From: JAAYBF01 sp963715445
GTDB taxonomy: Bacteria > Actinomycetota > Thermoleophilia > Solirubrobacterales > Thermoleophilaceae
NCBI GenBank assembly: GCA_963715445.1
Contig: OY970240.1
Span: 372,001 to 436,000, forward strand
Length of the DNA: 64,000 nt
Direction: 5' to 3'
The notes under the pieces were generated by a model. The model did no database searches. It was not told the DNA's origin and saw nothing but the letters and a program-made list of their open reading frames with translations. The stretch's first letter is position 1; each line of letters begins with the position of its first letter. A program made the translations under genes and the position numbers. Of this stretch, positions 35,945-45,041 are shown in pieces.

Positions 35945-36661
35945 TCATGCGATCGGGCCGAGCCGCGAGGCGGCCTGGCCGTCGAGCAGCAGGGCCAGCG
36001 AGCCGTCCTCGGGACGGACGAGGCTCGCGGGCGCGTCGGGGCCGGGAGGCCCGCCGAAGGCGCGTGACACGGCATCGGCCTTGTCGCTGCCGGAGATCAG
36101 GAAGACGACCTCGCGCCCCGCATTCAGGACCGGCAGCGTGAGGGTCACGCGGGACACCAGCGGCGCCATCCCCGGCGTCTCCACCCCGGCCGCCCAGCGC
36201 CCTCGCTCGCCGAGCGCGGCATCCCCCGGGAAGAGAGACGCGGTGTGGGCGTCCGGTCCGAGCCCGAGCAGGATCAGGTCGAAGGCCGGCGGCGCGCTCG
36301 AGGCGCCGAAGGCAACCCGCAGATCGACGTCGTAGGCCTCCGCGGCGCGGGTTGGCCCGTGCTCTCCCGGCGGGCGATGGATCTCGGCCGGCCGGAGCTC
36401 CTCGGGGATGCGTTCCACGAGCGCCTGCTCGACCATCAGGAGGTTCGAGTCCTTGTGGTCGGGCGGCACGCAGCGCTCGTCTCCGAGCCACAGCTCGGTC
36501 TCGCGCCAGTCCAGGTCCATCTCCGCCAGCAGCTCGTACGCGCGCCGCGGCGTCGAGCCGCCCGCAAGCGCGATGTGGCCGCCGCGCCGCACGACGGCCG
36601 CGGTCCTCTCTGCCGCGGCCACGGCGGGATCCGCCTGGATGAGGATCTCCCTCTTCCTCAT
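35945..36661 (-). CDS. pgl: 6-phosphogluconolactonase
   Basis: A 238-residue enzyme hydrolysing 6-phosphoglucono-1,5-lactone to 6-phosphogluconate. LAGGSTPRRAYELL (34-47) is the phosphate-binding loop, LWLGDERCVP (58-67) and LILLGLGPDAHTASLFP (about 129-145) are the two catalytic DevB/SOL family motifs. ATG 36661 overlaps the opcA stop by four bases, so the product is made in step with its predecessor enzymes. It is the last gene of the minus-strand pentose phosphate run. Confidence 0.94.
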   Translation of the reverse strand: MRKREILIQADPAVAAAERTAAVVRRGGHIALAGGSTPRRAYELLAEMDLDWRETELWLGDERCVPPDHKDSNLLMVEQALVERIPEELRPAEIHRPPGEHGPTRAAEAYDVDLRVAFGASSAPPAFDLILLGLGPDAHTASLFPGDAALGERGRWAAGVETPGMAPLVSRVTLTLPVLNAGREVVFLISGSDKADAVSRAFGGPPGPDAPASLVRPEDGSLALLLDGQAASRLGPIA

Positions 36662-37725
36662 CGGCAGAGCATGTCCGCGCTCGCGGTCAGGGACGCCCCG
36701 TACGCCTTGTCGCGCAGCAGCGCCTGGCGGATCCCCTCGCCGAGGATCCCGGCCTCGCCGCGCGAGGCTCCGAGCACGGTCCATCGCAGCTCGTGGCCGC
36801 TTGGAGTCCTTCTCCTGGCGGAGAGCCCGCCCGGGCCGCGATCGAGCGAGATGCTGAGCCCTCCGCGCGTCTCGATCGTGACGCCGGCCAGGCCCGGGAT
36901 CCGCATCGACGGGTCCGCGACGAGCGTCACCGCGACATCGCCGTCGGGCGCCCGCGCCGAGCCGGTCAGCGTCCCGTCGCGCTCCTCGAGCCGGCGCCGC
37001 TCCCAGCCGAGGCGCGTCGCGAGCCATCCGAGCAGCAACGTGCCGGCGACGACCGAGTCGGGGTGATGGCGGACAGTCACGGCCTCGATCCGCTCGAGCT
37101 CCGGACGCCACTGCGGCGGGTCGAACGTGGCCGCCACCCGCTCGCGCCACGGTGTCGAGCGCAGCCAGGCCAGGTCCACCACGTAGGCCCGCTCCGTGAG
37201 GTCGTCCGCGCGCTCGATCGCCGCGCGCGGGTCGGGCTCGCTGACGGAGTCGAGCAGCACCACCTGCGCGAGCCGCAGCAGCGAGTCGACGGCCTCCGGA
37301 TGGCCGTGGGGAGACCAGACGACCGTCGGCAGGTCGGTGACCACCAGCGGATCCACGATCCGGTCGAGGTGGGCCAGGTGCTTGGGCCCCAGGTCCAGCA
37401 CCAGCTCCTCGCGCGCCACCGCGAGCCGCCCGGCCACGATGTCCTCCTCCTCGGCCTCCATCGTCGCCCAGGCGTCGATCTCGGTGCGCCCCTCCTCCAC
37501 GGCGCAGACGATCGTGCGCGACGCGTGGTAGCGGCCCACGTCCTCGAGCCGGTTGAGGATCTCCCCGCGCCACTCCCGGTCCACGATCACGATCAGGTTC
37601 AGCACGCGCGCCGGGGCGTAGGCCTCCCCCTTCGCCCGCCGCTCCTTCAACAGCTCTCGCAGCGCCTCCTCGATGACGGAGGGCTTGGTGCCGCGCTCCG
37701 ACCAGACGGCCGCGCTCTCAGTCAC
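36658..37725 (-). CDS. opcA: Glucose-6-phosphate dehydrogenase assembly protein OpcA
   Basis: A 355-residue protein of the actinobacterial/cyanobacterial OpcA family, which activates or assembles Zwf. Typical parts are VLNLIVIVDREWRGEI in the first third, LPTVVWSPHGHPEAV in the middle (PTVVW) and the C-terminal GASRGEAGILGEGI. It has no enzymatic motif. GTG at 37725 lies 27 bases after the zwf stop, and its end overlaps pgl, so the order zwf-opcA-pgl is conserved as in mycobacteria and corynebacteria. Confidence 0.93.
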   Translation of the reverse strand: MTESAAVWSERGTKPSVIEEALRELLKERRAKGEAYAPARVLNLIVIVDREWRGEILNRLEDVGRYHASRTIVCAVEEGRTEIDAWATMEAEEEDIVAGRLAVAREELVLDLGPKHLAHLDRIVDPLVVTDLPTVVWSPHGHPEAVDSLLRLAQVVLLDSVSEPDPRAAIERADDLTERAYVVDLAWLRSTPWRERVAATFDPPQWRPELERIEAVTVRHHPDSVVAGTLLLGWLATRLGWERRRLEERDGTLTGSARAPDGDVAVTLVADPSMRIPGLAGVTIETRGGLSISLDRGPGGLSARRRTPSGHELRWTVLGASRGEAGILGEGIRQALLRDKAYGASLTASADMLCR

Positions 37726-37752
37726 GAGCGGCCTTCGCTGCCGGCGGCTCGC

Positions 37753-39288
37753 TCATATGGCCCGCCAGCGGTGGCCGGGCAGCAGCAGCCGGTCGGCCTC
37801 CACCGGCCCGCTCGAGCCGGCCTCGTACTCGGGGAGCCGCTCCCCGTCGGCATCCCACCCGGCGAGGATCGGGTCGCAGATCGTCCACTGAGCCTCGACC
37901 TCGTCGTTGCGGGTGAAGAGCGTCGCGTCACCGCGCATCGCATCCGTGATCAGCCGCTCGTAGGCCTCGGGCGACTCGGAGAGAAAGGACGTGCCGTAGA
38001 GGAACTCCATGTTCACCGGCCGGATGCGCATCCGCGTTCCGGGGATCTTCGCCCCGATCGAGATCGTCACCCCCTCGTTGGGCTGCACGGCGAGCACGAT
38101 CTGGTTCGGCTGGACGCCGACCGAGCCCTCCTGGTCGAAGGCCATGTGCGGGACCGGCTTGAGCGTCACGACGATCTCGGTGACCTTGCGGGCCAGGCGC
38201 TTGCCGGTGCGCAGGTAGATCGGCACGCCGGCCCAGCGCCAGTTGTTCACCTCGAGGCGCAAGGCGACGTAGGTCGGGGTGGTCGAGCCGGCCGGGACCC
38301 CCTCCTCCTGCTGGTAGCCGGGGACGTCCTCGCCACCGACAACGCCGGGGAGGTACTGGGCGCGAACGGCCATCTGATCGACTTCTTCGGGCTTGGGCGG
38401 CCTCACGGCGTGCAGCGCCTTGACCTTCTCGTCGCGCACGTCGTCCGCCGAGAAGGAAACCGGCGGCTCCATGCAGAGCAGGGTCAGCAGCTGCAGCATG
38501 TGGTTCTGCACGAGGTCGCGCAGGGCGCCGGAGCTGTCGTAGTAGCCGGCGCGGCTGCCGATCCCGAGGTCCTCCGCCGCGGTGATCTGGACGTAGTCGA
38601 CGTAGTTGCGGTTCCAGATCGGCTCGAACAGCTCGTTGGCGAACCGCAGTGCCAGGATGTTCTGGACGGTCTCCTTGCCGAGGTAGTGGTCGATCCGGAA
38701 TACCTGGCTCTCGTCGAGCGCGTCGAGCACGCGCCGGTTCAGCTCCTGCGCCTCGGCGAGGTTGGTGCCGATCGGCTTCTCGATCACCACGCGAACCTCG
38801 GCGCCCTCGTGCCGGCTGAGCCCGTGCTCGCCGAGCTTCTCCACGATCACGGGGAAGAACTCCGGCGCCGTGGAGAGGTAGAAGACGCGGTTGAACGCGG
38901 TGTCCGAGCGCTCGTCGAACTCGCGCTGGACCTGGGCGATCTGCTCGTAGGCGGAGTCGTCGCCGAACTCCCCGCCCACGAAGCGGACCTCCTCGAGCAG
39001 CGCGTCGAGGACCTTCTCGTCGGGCTTGCGGCGGGAGAACTCCAGGATCGAGTCGCGCGCCATCGCGCGGAAGTCCTCGTCGGGGATCGACCTGCGCGAC
39101 GAGCCGATCAGGTGGAAGCGCTCGGGCAGCGCGCCCTCGTGGGCGAGGTTGTAGAGCGCCGGCAGCAGCTTGCGCCGCGAGAGGTCCCCGGTCGCGCCGA
39201 AGATCGTCAGGATCGTCGGGCGGATCGGCAGCCTCTCCAGGCCCTCGGCAAGCGGGTTCGCCTGCGCCTGCGTGGCCCCCATCCCCAT
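37753..39288 (-). CDS. zwf: Glucose-6-phosphate 1-dehydrogenase
   Basis: A 511-residue NADP enzyme and entry step of the oxidative pentose phosphate pathway. The coenzyme loop is FGATGDLSRRKLLPAL (30-45), EKPIGTNL follows, and RIDHYLGKE holds the catalytic His. The NWRWAGVPIYLRTGKRL segment belongs to the C-terminal domain. ATG at 39288, with AGGACC upstream, is the start; an ATG two codons in is possible. It starts seven bases after the gnd stop. Confidence 0.96.
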   Translation of the reverse strand: MGMGATQAQANPLAEGLERLPIRPTILTIFGATGDLSRRKLLPALYNLAHEGALPERFHLIGSSRRSIPDEDFRAMARDSILEFSRRKPDEKVLDALLEEVRFVGGEFGDDSAYEQIAQVQREFDERSDTAFNRVFYLSTAPEFFPVIVEKLGEHGLSRHEGAEVRVVIEKPIGTNLAEAQELNRRVLDALDESQVFRIDHYLGKETVQNILALRFANELFEPIWNRNYVDYVQITAAEDLGIGSRAGYYDSSGALRDLVQNHMLQLLTLLCMEPPVSFSADDVRDEKVKALHAVRPPKPEEVDQMAVRAQYLPGVVGGEDVPGYQQEEGVPAGSTTPTYVALRLEVNNWRWAGVPIYLRTGKRLARKVTEIVVTLKPVPHMAFDQEGSVGVQPNQIVLAVQPNEGVTISIGAKIPGTRMRIRPVNMEFLYGTSFLSESPEAYERLITDAMRGDATLFTRNDEVEAQWTICDPILAGWDADGERLPEYEAGSSGPVEADRLLLPGHRWRAI

Positions 39289-39295
39289 GTGGGTC

Positions 39296-40219
39296 CTAGC
39301 TCGCCTTCTCCACGGCATGGCCCCCGAACTGGTTGCGCAGGGCCGCCAGCACGCGCGCCGGGTACTCGCCCTCGTCACGCGACTCGAAGCGGGCGAACAG
39401 CGAAGCGGTGATCGCCGGCGCCGGGACGCCCTTCTGGATCGCGTCCTCCACGGTCCAGCGGCCCTCGCCGGAGTCGTTGACCCAGCCCTTGATCGCGGCC
39501 AGGTCGTTGCCCTCCTGCTCGAACGCCCGCGCCGCGAGCTCGCAGAGCCAGGAGCGGACCACAGAGCCCTGCATCCAGAGCTTCGCGATCTGCTCGTTGT
39601 CGAGCCCGAACTCGGACTTCTGGAGCAGCGCGAACCCCTCCGCATAGGCCTGCATCAGCCCGTACTCGACACCGTTGTGCACCATCTTCACGTAGTGGCC
39701 GGCGCCGCTGTCGCCCATGCGCCCCCAGCCCGGGCCCCACTCCTCCGAGGGCGGCGGCGCGAGCACGTCGAGCACGGGAGAGAGCCGATCGACGGCCTCC
39801 TGCGGCCCACCGACCATCATGCAGTAGCCCACGTCGAGGCCCCACACGCCGCCGCTCACGCCGACGTCCAGGTAGTGGAGGCCCCTACCGGCGAGATCCT
39901 CGGCGCGGCGCAGGTCGTCGGTCCACTTGGAGTTGCCGCCGTCGACGATCGCGTCACCGGGCTCCAGCAGCTCCGCGAGCCGGTCCACGGTCTCCTGCGT
40001 CGGGTCGCCGGCCGGGACCATGATCCACACGGTGCGCGGCGCCTCGAGCTTCGAGACCAGCTCCTCGAGCGAGGCGCAGCCCGTCGCGCCGAAGCCTTCG
40101 GCCGCCTTGACCGCCTCCTCGGAGAAGTCGAAGGCCACGACCCGGTGGTCCGAGTCGCGGTGGATGCGATGGACCATGTTGCCGCCCATCTTCCCGAGGC
40201 CTACGAAGCCGAGCTGCAT
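39296..40219 (-). CDS. gnd: 6-phosphogluconate dehydrogenase (decarboxylating), short GndA/YqeC-type
   Basis: A 307-residue enzyme, about 160 residues shorter than the E. coli form. This matches the NAD-type short family found in many Gram-positives. The coenzyme motif is GFVGLGKMGGNM (4-15), DVGVSGGVWGLDVGYCMMVGG (about 115-135) is the substrate loop, and KMVHNGVEYGLMQAYAEG carries the catalytic Lys and Asn. It oxidises 6-phosphogluconate to ribulose 5-phosphate. The ATG overlaps the tal-pgi stop by one base (TGATG). Confidence 0.94.
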   Translation of the reverse strand: MQLGFVGLGKMGGNMVHRIHRDSDHRVVAFDFSEEAVKAAEGFGATGCASLEELVSKLEAPRTVWIMVPAGDPTQETVDRLAELLEPGDAIVDGGNSKWTDDLRRAEDLAGRGLHYLDVGVSGGVWGLDVGYCMMVGGPQEAVDRLSPVLDVLAPPPSEEWGPGWGRMGDSGAGHYVKMVHNGVEYGLMQAYAEGFALLQKSEFGLDNEQIAKLWMQGSVVRSWLCELAARAFEQEGNDLAAIKGWVNDSGEGRWTVEDAIQKGVPAPAITASLFARFESRDEGEYPARVLAALRNQFGGHAVEKAS

Positions 40220-42945
40220 CAGAGCATCTCCCCGATCCTGGCCGTGAGCTCTCGCAGGCCGGCCACCGGGTCGCCCTGGAGGCGAACCCGCTCCACCGGC
40301 AGCCCGTGGTCGCGCAGGGTCAGCACGTCGCCGGTGGCCTGGGCGTTCTTTAGCTCGGTGAACGAGTGCCCCGTGCCCGGTATCTCGGCATCTGCGTCCC
40401 CGTCGTGGATCAGCTGGAGGAAGAGCCCGGTCGAGGGCCCGCCCTTGTGGAGCTGGCCGGTCGAGTGCAGGTAGCGGGGGCCGTAGCCGAAGGTCGTAGC
40501 CGCCCCGGTCGCGTCGCGGATCGCGGCGCGGAGCCCGTCGATCGCCGCATCGAACTCGTCTGAGGGCTCCACGTAGCCCGTGATCGCCACGTAGCGCGGC
40601 GGGCTCGCCTGTGCCAGCAGCGCCCGCAGGGCGTCGTCGCCGGCATCCTCGACCGTCGGCGCCTGCGCGGCATCGAGCACCTTCGCCGTGTTCTCCTTGG
40701 CCTCCTGGACGTTCGGCTGGTCGAACGGGTTGATGCCGAGCGCCCAGCCCGCCACGGCCACCGCGAACTCGGCGAAGAAGAAGATCCGACCGAGCCCCTC
40801 GGGGCCGTCGGTGGACACCGTGATCACCGGCTGGCCGGCTTCCGCGAGCGCCTCGGTGTGGGCTTCGAGCTCCTCGTCGGGCTCGTCGGCGTCGCGCAGG
40901 TACACGAAGACCCGATCGTCGCCGTAGCTCGCCGGGTCGCCGAGCGGCTCTCCGACCACCGGCAGCACGCCCTTGCCGTGCTTGCCCGTCGACTCCGCGA
41001 CGAGCTGCTCGACCCACAGCCCGAAGCTTGCGATCCGCGGCGAGATGACGAAGGTCAGCTTGTCGCGCCCGCGCAGCGCGGCCTCCCCGAGCGCGGCGCC
41101 CAGCCACAGGCCCGAGTTGGAGGCCGACGAGTCGAAGCTGTTGCAAACCGCCTCGGCCTCCTGGGCGGAGCGCAACACGGCCTCGACGTCGATGCCCATC
41201 AGCGCGGCCGGCACCATCCCGAAGTGGGACAGCACCGAGTAGCGCCCGCCGATCGTCGGATCGGCCTCGAAGACCCGCCTGAAGCCGCGCCGCTCGGCCT
41301 CCGCGACCAGCGGGCTGCCCGGGTCGGTGACCGCCGCGAACTGGTCGCCGTTGCCGCCGACGCGCTCGTAGAACCAGCTCAGCTGCGACAGCGTCTCGAT
41401 CGTCCCGCCCGACTTCGATGACACGACGAAGAACGCCTTCGAGAGGTCGAGCGAGCGCTCGAGCGCGAGGATCGCCGCGGCGTCGGTCGTGTCGAGCACG
41501 TGCAGCCGCAGCCCGCCGTCGAGCTCCCCGAAGCTCCGGCGGAGCACCTCGGGGCCGAGGCTCGATCCGCCCATGCCGAGCAGCACCGCATCCGTGAAGC
41601 CGTCCGCGCGCACGCCGTCGGCGAACTCGCGCAGCTCGGGCGCGTGCTCCAGCATCGGCTCCGTGATCGTCAGCCAGCCGAGGCGGTCACCGATCTCGGG
41701 TATACCGGGGCCGCCCCAGAGCGACTCGTCCTTGCTCCAGATCCGCCGGGCGACGTCTTCCTCCTGGGCCTGCCTGACGCGCGCCGCGATCGGCTCCTCG
41801 AGCTCCTCGGGGAGCGTCGAGTCGATCGTCTTCGGCCTGCCGGTGAGCACCGCCTCGCGGATCGACTCGACTCCCTCGATCAGCTTGTCGAAGGGCTCGA
41901 CGAACTTCTCGATGCCCTCACGCAGCAGGCTGTCGGTGACGTCCGTCATGTCGATGCCGGCCTCGGCGAGCGCCGAGAGCACCGGCGCCGGATCGCGCTC
42001 GGCCGAGCCGGGATCGATCTCGGAGTGCTCGGCCACGGCTAGCAGCGTCTGCATCGGCATCGTGTTGACCGTCTCCGGCGCCACCAGGCCGTCCACGTAC
42101 TTGGTCTCCGGGTAGCGCGGGTCCTTGACCCCGGTGGAGGCCCACAGCGGCCGCTGCACCGGCGCGCCGGCCGCGAGCAGCGTCGCGAAGCGCTCGCCGT
42201 GGAAGATCCGCTTGAAGCTCTGGTAGGCCGCCTGGGCATTGGCGATCGCGGCCTTGCCGAGCAGGTCCTCGCGCTCCAGCTTCTCGAGCCGCTTGTCGAC
42301 CTCGGTGTCCACCCGCGAGACGAAGAAGCTCGCGACCGAGTGGATGTCGAGCGACTCCCCGGCCTCGTGACGGCGCTCCAGGCCGCGGACGTAGGCCTCG
42401 GCGATCGCCTCGTAGGACTCGACCTTGAACAGCAGCGTGACGTTGACGTTGATCCCGTCCGCGATCGCCACCTCGATCGCCGGTACGCACTCCTCGGTGC
42501 CCGGGATCTTGATCATCACGTTCGGGCGGTCGACCCGCTTCCAGAGGTCGCGGGCCTCCTCGAGCGTGCCCTCCATGTCGTGGGCGAGCGAAGGCTCGAC
42601 CTCCAGCGACACGAATCCATCGGCCCCGCCGGCCTCGTCCCAGACCGGCCGCATCACGTCGCACGCCATCTGCACGTCGCGGACGGCCACCTCGAGGTAG
42701 ATGCCGGTCGCGTCCAGCCCCTCGCGGGCCAGCCGCGCGATCTCCTCGTCGTACTCGTCGGAGCCGAGGATCGCCTTCTCGAAGATCGCCGGGTTCGAGG
42801 TGACGCCCCGCAGGCTGCTCTCCACCCTCAGCCGGTCGAGCTCCCCGGACTCGATCAGCGAGCGCCTGATCTGGTCGAGCCACACGCTGACCCCGGCCTC
42901 CGTGAGGCGGGCGAGCCGCTCGTTGACCTTCGCTGTGACGCTCAT
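40219..42945 (-). CDS. tal-pgi: Bifunctional transaldolase / glucose-6-phosphate isomerase
   Basis: A 908-residue fusion. Residues 1-365 are a transaldolase of the long actinobacterial type: GVTSNPAIF near 48, Schiff-base Lys in NVMIKIPGT near 147, and RPLWASTGVKDP. Residues about 380-900 are glucose-6-phosphate isomerase with LLGMGGSSLGPEVL, VVSSKSGGTIET, the GINPFDQPNVQEAK segment, and a closing YLHSTGQLHKGGPS. The fusion links non-oxidative carbon shuffling to glycolysis in one polypeptide. ATG 42945 has AGGAGGAG upstream. Such fusions are known in actinobacteria and some other bacteria. Confidence 0.95.
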   Translation of the reverse strand: MSVTAKVNERLARLTEAGVSVWLDQIRRSLIESGELDRLRVESSLRGVTSNPAIFEKAILGSDEYDEEIARLAREGLDATGIYLEVAVRDVQMACDVMRPVWDEAGGADGFVSLEVEPSLAHDMEGTLEEARDLWKRVDRPNVMIKIPGTEECVPAIEVAIADGINVNVTLLFKVESYEAIAEAYVRGLERRHEAGESLDIHSVASFFVSRVDTEVDKRLEKLEREDLLGKAAIANAQAAYQSFKRIFHGERFATLLAAGAPVQRPLWASTGVKDPRYPETKYVDGLVAPETVNTMPMQTLLAVAEHSEIDPGSAERDPAPVLSALAEAGIDMTDVTDSLLREGIEKFVEPFDKLIEGVESIREAVLTGRPKTIDSTLPEELEEPIAARVRQAQEEDVARRIWSKDESLWGGPGIPEIGDRLGWLTITEPMLEHAPELREFADGVRADGFTDAVLLGMGGSSLGPEVLRRSFGELDGGLRLHVLDTTDAAAILALERSLDLSKAFFVVSSKSGGTIETLSQLSWFYERVGGNGDQFAAVTDPGSPLVAEAERRGFRRVFEADPTIGGRYSVLSHFGMVPAALMGIDVEAVLRSAQEAEAVCNSFDSSASNSGLWLGAALGEAALRGRDKLTFVISPRIASFGLWVEQLVAESTGKHGKGVLPVVGEPLGDPASYGDDRVFVYLRDADEPDEELEAHTEALAEAGQPVITVSTDGPEGLGRIFFFAEFAVAVAGWALGINPFDQPNVQEAKENTAKVLDAAQAPTVEDAGDDALRALLAQASPPRYVAITGYVEPSDEFDAAIDGLRAAIRDATGAATTFGYGPRYLHSTGQLHKGGPSTGLFLQLIHDGDADAEIPGTGHSFTELKNAQATGDVLTLRDHGLPVERVRLQGDPVAGLRELTARIGEML

Positions 42946-42970
42946 CTCGCTCTCCTCCTGCTCTCGTCGC

Positions 42971-45016
42971 TCAGCTCGCGGTCGCCGCGGCCCTCTTCAC
43001 GACACGCCGGCCGCACTCGGCCACGTTCTCCACCGTGAAGCCAAAGTGCTGGAACAGGTCCTTGGCCGGTCCGGAGGCTCCGAAGCCCTGCATCCCGACC
43101 GACTCGCCCGCGTCGCCGATCCAGCGCTCCCAACCGAGCGTCGAGGCGGCCTCAACGGAAACGCGCGCCCGACACGAAGGCGGCAGCACCTTGTCCCGGT
43201 ACCCCGCCTCCTGCTCGCCGAAACGATCGAAGCACGGCATGCTCACCACCCGCGTCGCAATGCCATCGCCCTCGAGCGCCTCGGCGGCCTCGAGGCAGAG
43301 CGACACCTCCGACCCGGTCCCGATCAGAATCAGCTGCGGCTGCTCCCCGCCCGCCGGATCGCGCAGGACGTAGGCGCCGCGCTCGATGGCGTCGTCCGGG
43401 ATGAGCTCGGGATCGATGATCGGCACGCCCTGCCGCGTCAGCACGAGCGTGCACGGGCCCTTCTCCTGGCGCAGCGCGAACCGCCAGGCGAGCGCCGTCT
43501 CGTTGGCGTCGGCCGGCCGCACCGCGTAGACGAAGGGCGTGGCGCGCAGGTGGGCCAGCTGCTCGATCGGCTGATGGGTGGGGCCGTCCTCGCCCAGCCC
43601 GATCGAGTCGTGAGTGTAGACCTGGATCACCGGCAGCCGCATCAGCGCGGCGAGTCGCACCGACGCCTTCATGTAGTCGAGGAAGTTGAAGAAGGTCGAG
43701 CCGAAGGCGCGCAGCTGGTGCAGGTTGAGCCCGTTGACGATCGCGCCCATGGCGTGCTCGCGGACCCCGTAGTGGACGTTGCGCCCCGCGTAGTCGCCCT
43801 TGGCCACCGAGCCGCCGTCCTCGATCACCGTCAGGGTCGACGGCTCCAGGTCGGCCGAGCCGCTCACGAGCTGCGGGATCTGCGCCGCCGCCCACTGGAT
43901 GACCTCCGAGGACGCCTTGCGGGTCGCGATCGGGCCGTCGGCGGGATCGAAGCGCGGCAGGTCCGAGTCCCAGCCCGCGGGCATCCGGCCCTCCATCACG
44001 AGCGTCAGCTCTTCCGACAGCTCTTGGTGCTCTCGGCGGTAGGCCTCCAGGCGCCCCTGCCAATCCCCTTCGGCCTCCCGGCCGCGATCGACGGCGGTGC
44101 GGAAGTGCGCGAGCGCCTCGTCGGGGATCAGGAACTGCGCATCGGGGTCCCAGCCGTAGAACTCCTTGGTCAGGCGCACCTCGTCTTCTCCGAGCGGCGA
44201 GCCGTGCGCGGAGGCCGAGTCCTGCTTGTTCGGCGAGCCGTAGCCGATGTGCGTGCGCATGATGATCAGCGCGGGGCGGCCCTCGTCGCCCTCGGCCTCG
44301 TCGAGCGCGCTCCCGAGCCGCTCGAGCGAGATGTCCTCGCCGACGTCGATCACCTGCCACCCGTAGGCCTCGTAGCGGGCGGCCACGTTCTCGCTGAACG
44401 CCATCGAGGTCTCGCCGGCGAGCTGGATCCGGTTGTCGTCGTAGAGCACGGTCAGCCGGCCGAGGCCGAGGTGCCCGGCAAGCGAGCAGGCCTCGGAGGT
44501 GATCCCCTCCTGGATGTCTCCGTCACTCGCGATGACATAGGTGCGGTGGTCCACGATCTCGTGGCCCGCGCGGTTGAAGCGGGCGGCGAGCATGCGCTCG
44601 CCGAGAGCGAAGCCGACGGCGTTCGAGATCCCCTGGCCGAGCGGGCCCGTCGTGACCTCCACGCCGGGAGTGCCCTCGGCCTCGTGCTCGGGGTGCCCCG
44701 CGGTGGGGCTCAGGATCTGGCGGAAGCGCTGGACGTCCTCGAAGCTGATGCCGTAGCCGGTGAGGTGCAGGATCGAGTAGAGGAGCGCCGAGGCGTGGCC
44801 GGCGGAGAGCACGAAGCGATCGCGATCGAACCAGCCCGGGTTCGCGGGGTTGTGCTTCATCGTCCGCGTGTAGAGCTGGTAGGCGACGGGCGCGAGCGCC
44901 ATCGGCGCGCCCGGATGACCGGAGTTCGCCTTCTGGACCATGTCGATCGAGAGCGTGCGAATCGTGTTGATGCAGAGCTCGTCGAGCGCGCCCGTGTCCG
45001 TCGTGGTGCTGGTCAT
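42971..45016 (-). CDS. tkt: Transketolase
   Basis: A 681-residue thiamine diphosphate enzyme moving two-carbon units between sugar phosphates. The N-terminal SGHPGAPMALAP (29-40) and the TTGPLGQGISNAVG motif are in place. The ThDP motif runs from SDGDIQEGITSEA to the Asn of YDDNRIQ. The middle domain has the proton-relay Glu in GVREHAMG and the FSTFFNF-like FGSTFFNFLDY, and EDGPTHQPIEQLAHLRA follows. GGGAG lies before ATG 45016. It sits 25 bases from tal-pgi and is expressed in the same run. Confidence 0.97.
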   Translation of the reverse strand: MTSTTTDTGALDELCINTIRTLSIDMVQKANSGHPGAPMALAPVAYQLYTRTMKHNPANPGWFDRDRFVLSAGHASALLYSILHLTGYGISFEDVQRFRQILSPTAGHPEHEAEGTPGVEVTTGPLGQGISNAVGFALGERMLAARFNRAGHEIVDHRTYVIASDGDIQEGITSEACSLAGHLGLGRLTVLYDDNRIQLAGETSMAFSENVAARYEAYGWQVIDVGEDISLERLGSALDEAEGDEGRPALIIMRTHIGYGSPNKQDSASAHGSPLGEDEVRLTKEFYGWDPDAQFLIPDEALAHFRTAVDRGREAEGDWQGRLEAYRREHQELSEELTLVMEGRMPAGWDSDLPRFDPADGPIATRKASSEVIQWAAAQIPQLVSGSADLEPSTLTVIEDGGSVAKGDYAGRNVHYGVREHAMGAIVNGLNLHQLRAFGSTFFNFLDYMKASVRLAALMRLPVIQVYTHDSIGLGEDGPTHQPIEQLAHLRATPFVYAVRPADANETALAWRFALRQEKGPCTLVLTRQGVPIIDPELIPDDAIERGAYVLRDPAGGEQPQLILIGTGSEVSLCLEAAEALEGDGIATRVVSMPCFDRFGEQEAGYRDKVLPPSCRARVSVEAASTLGWERWIGDAGESVGMQGFGASGPAKDLFQHFGFTVENVAECGRRVVKRAAATAS

Positions 45017-45041
45017 CTCACTCCCTGTAGATCGCTCGGCT

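Noticed and set aside
36793..39411. 872-codon open frame opposite opcA and zwf
   Set aside because: It spans several real genes on the other strand and has no recognisable motif; an effect of high GC.
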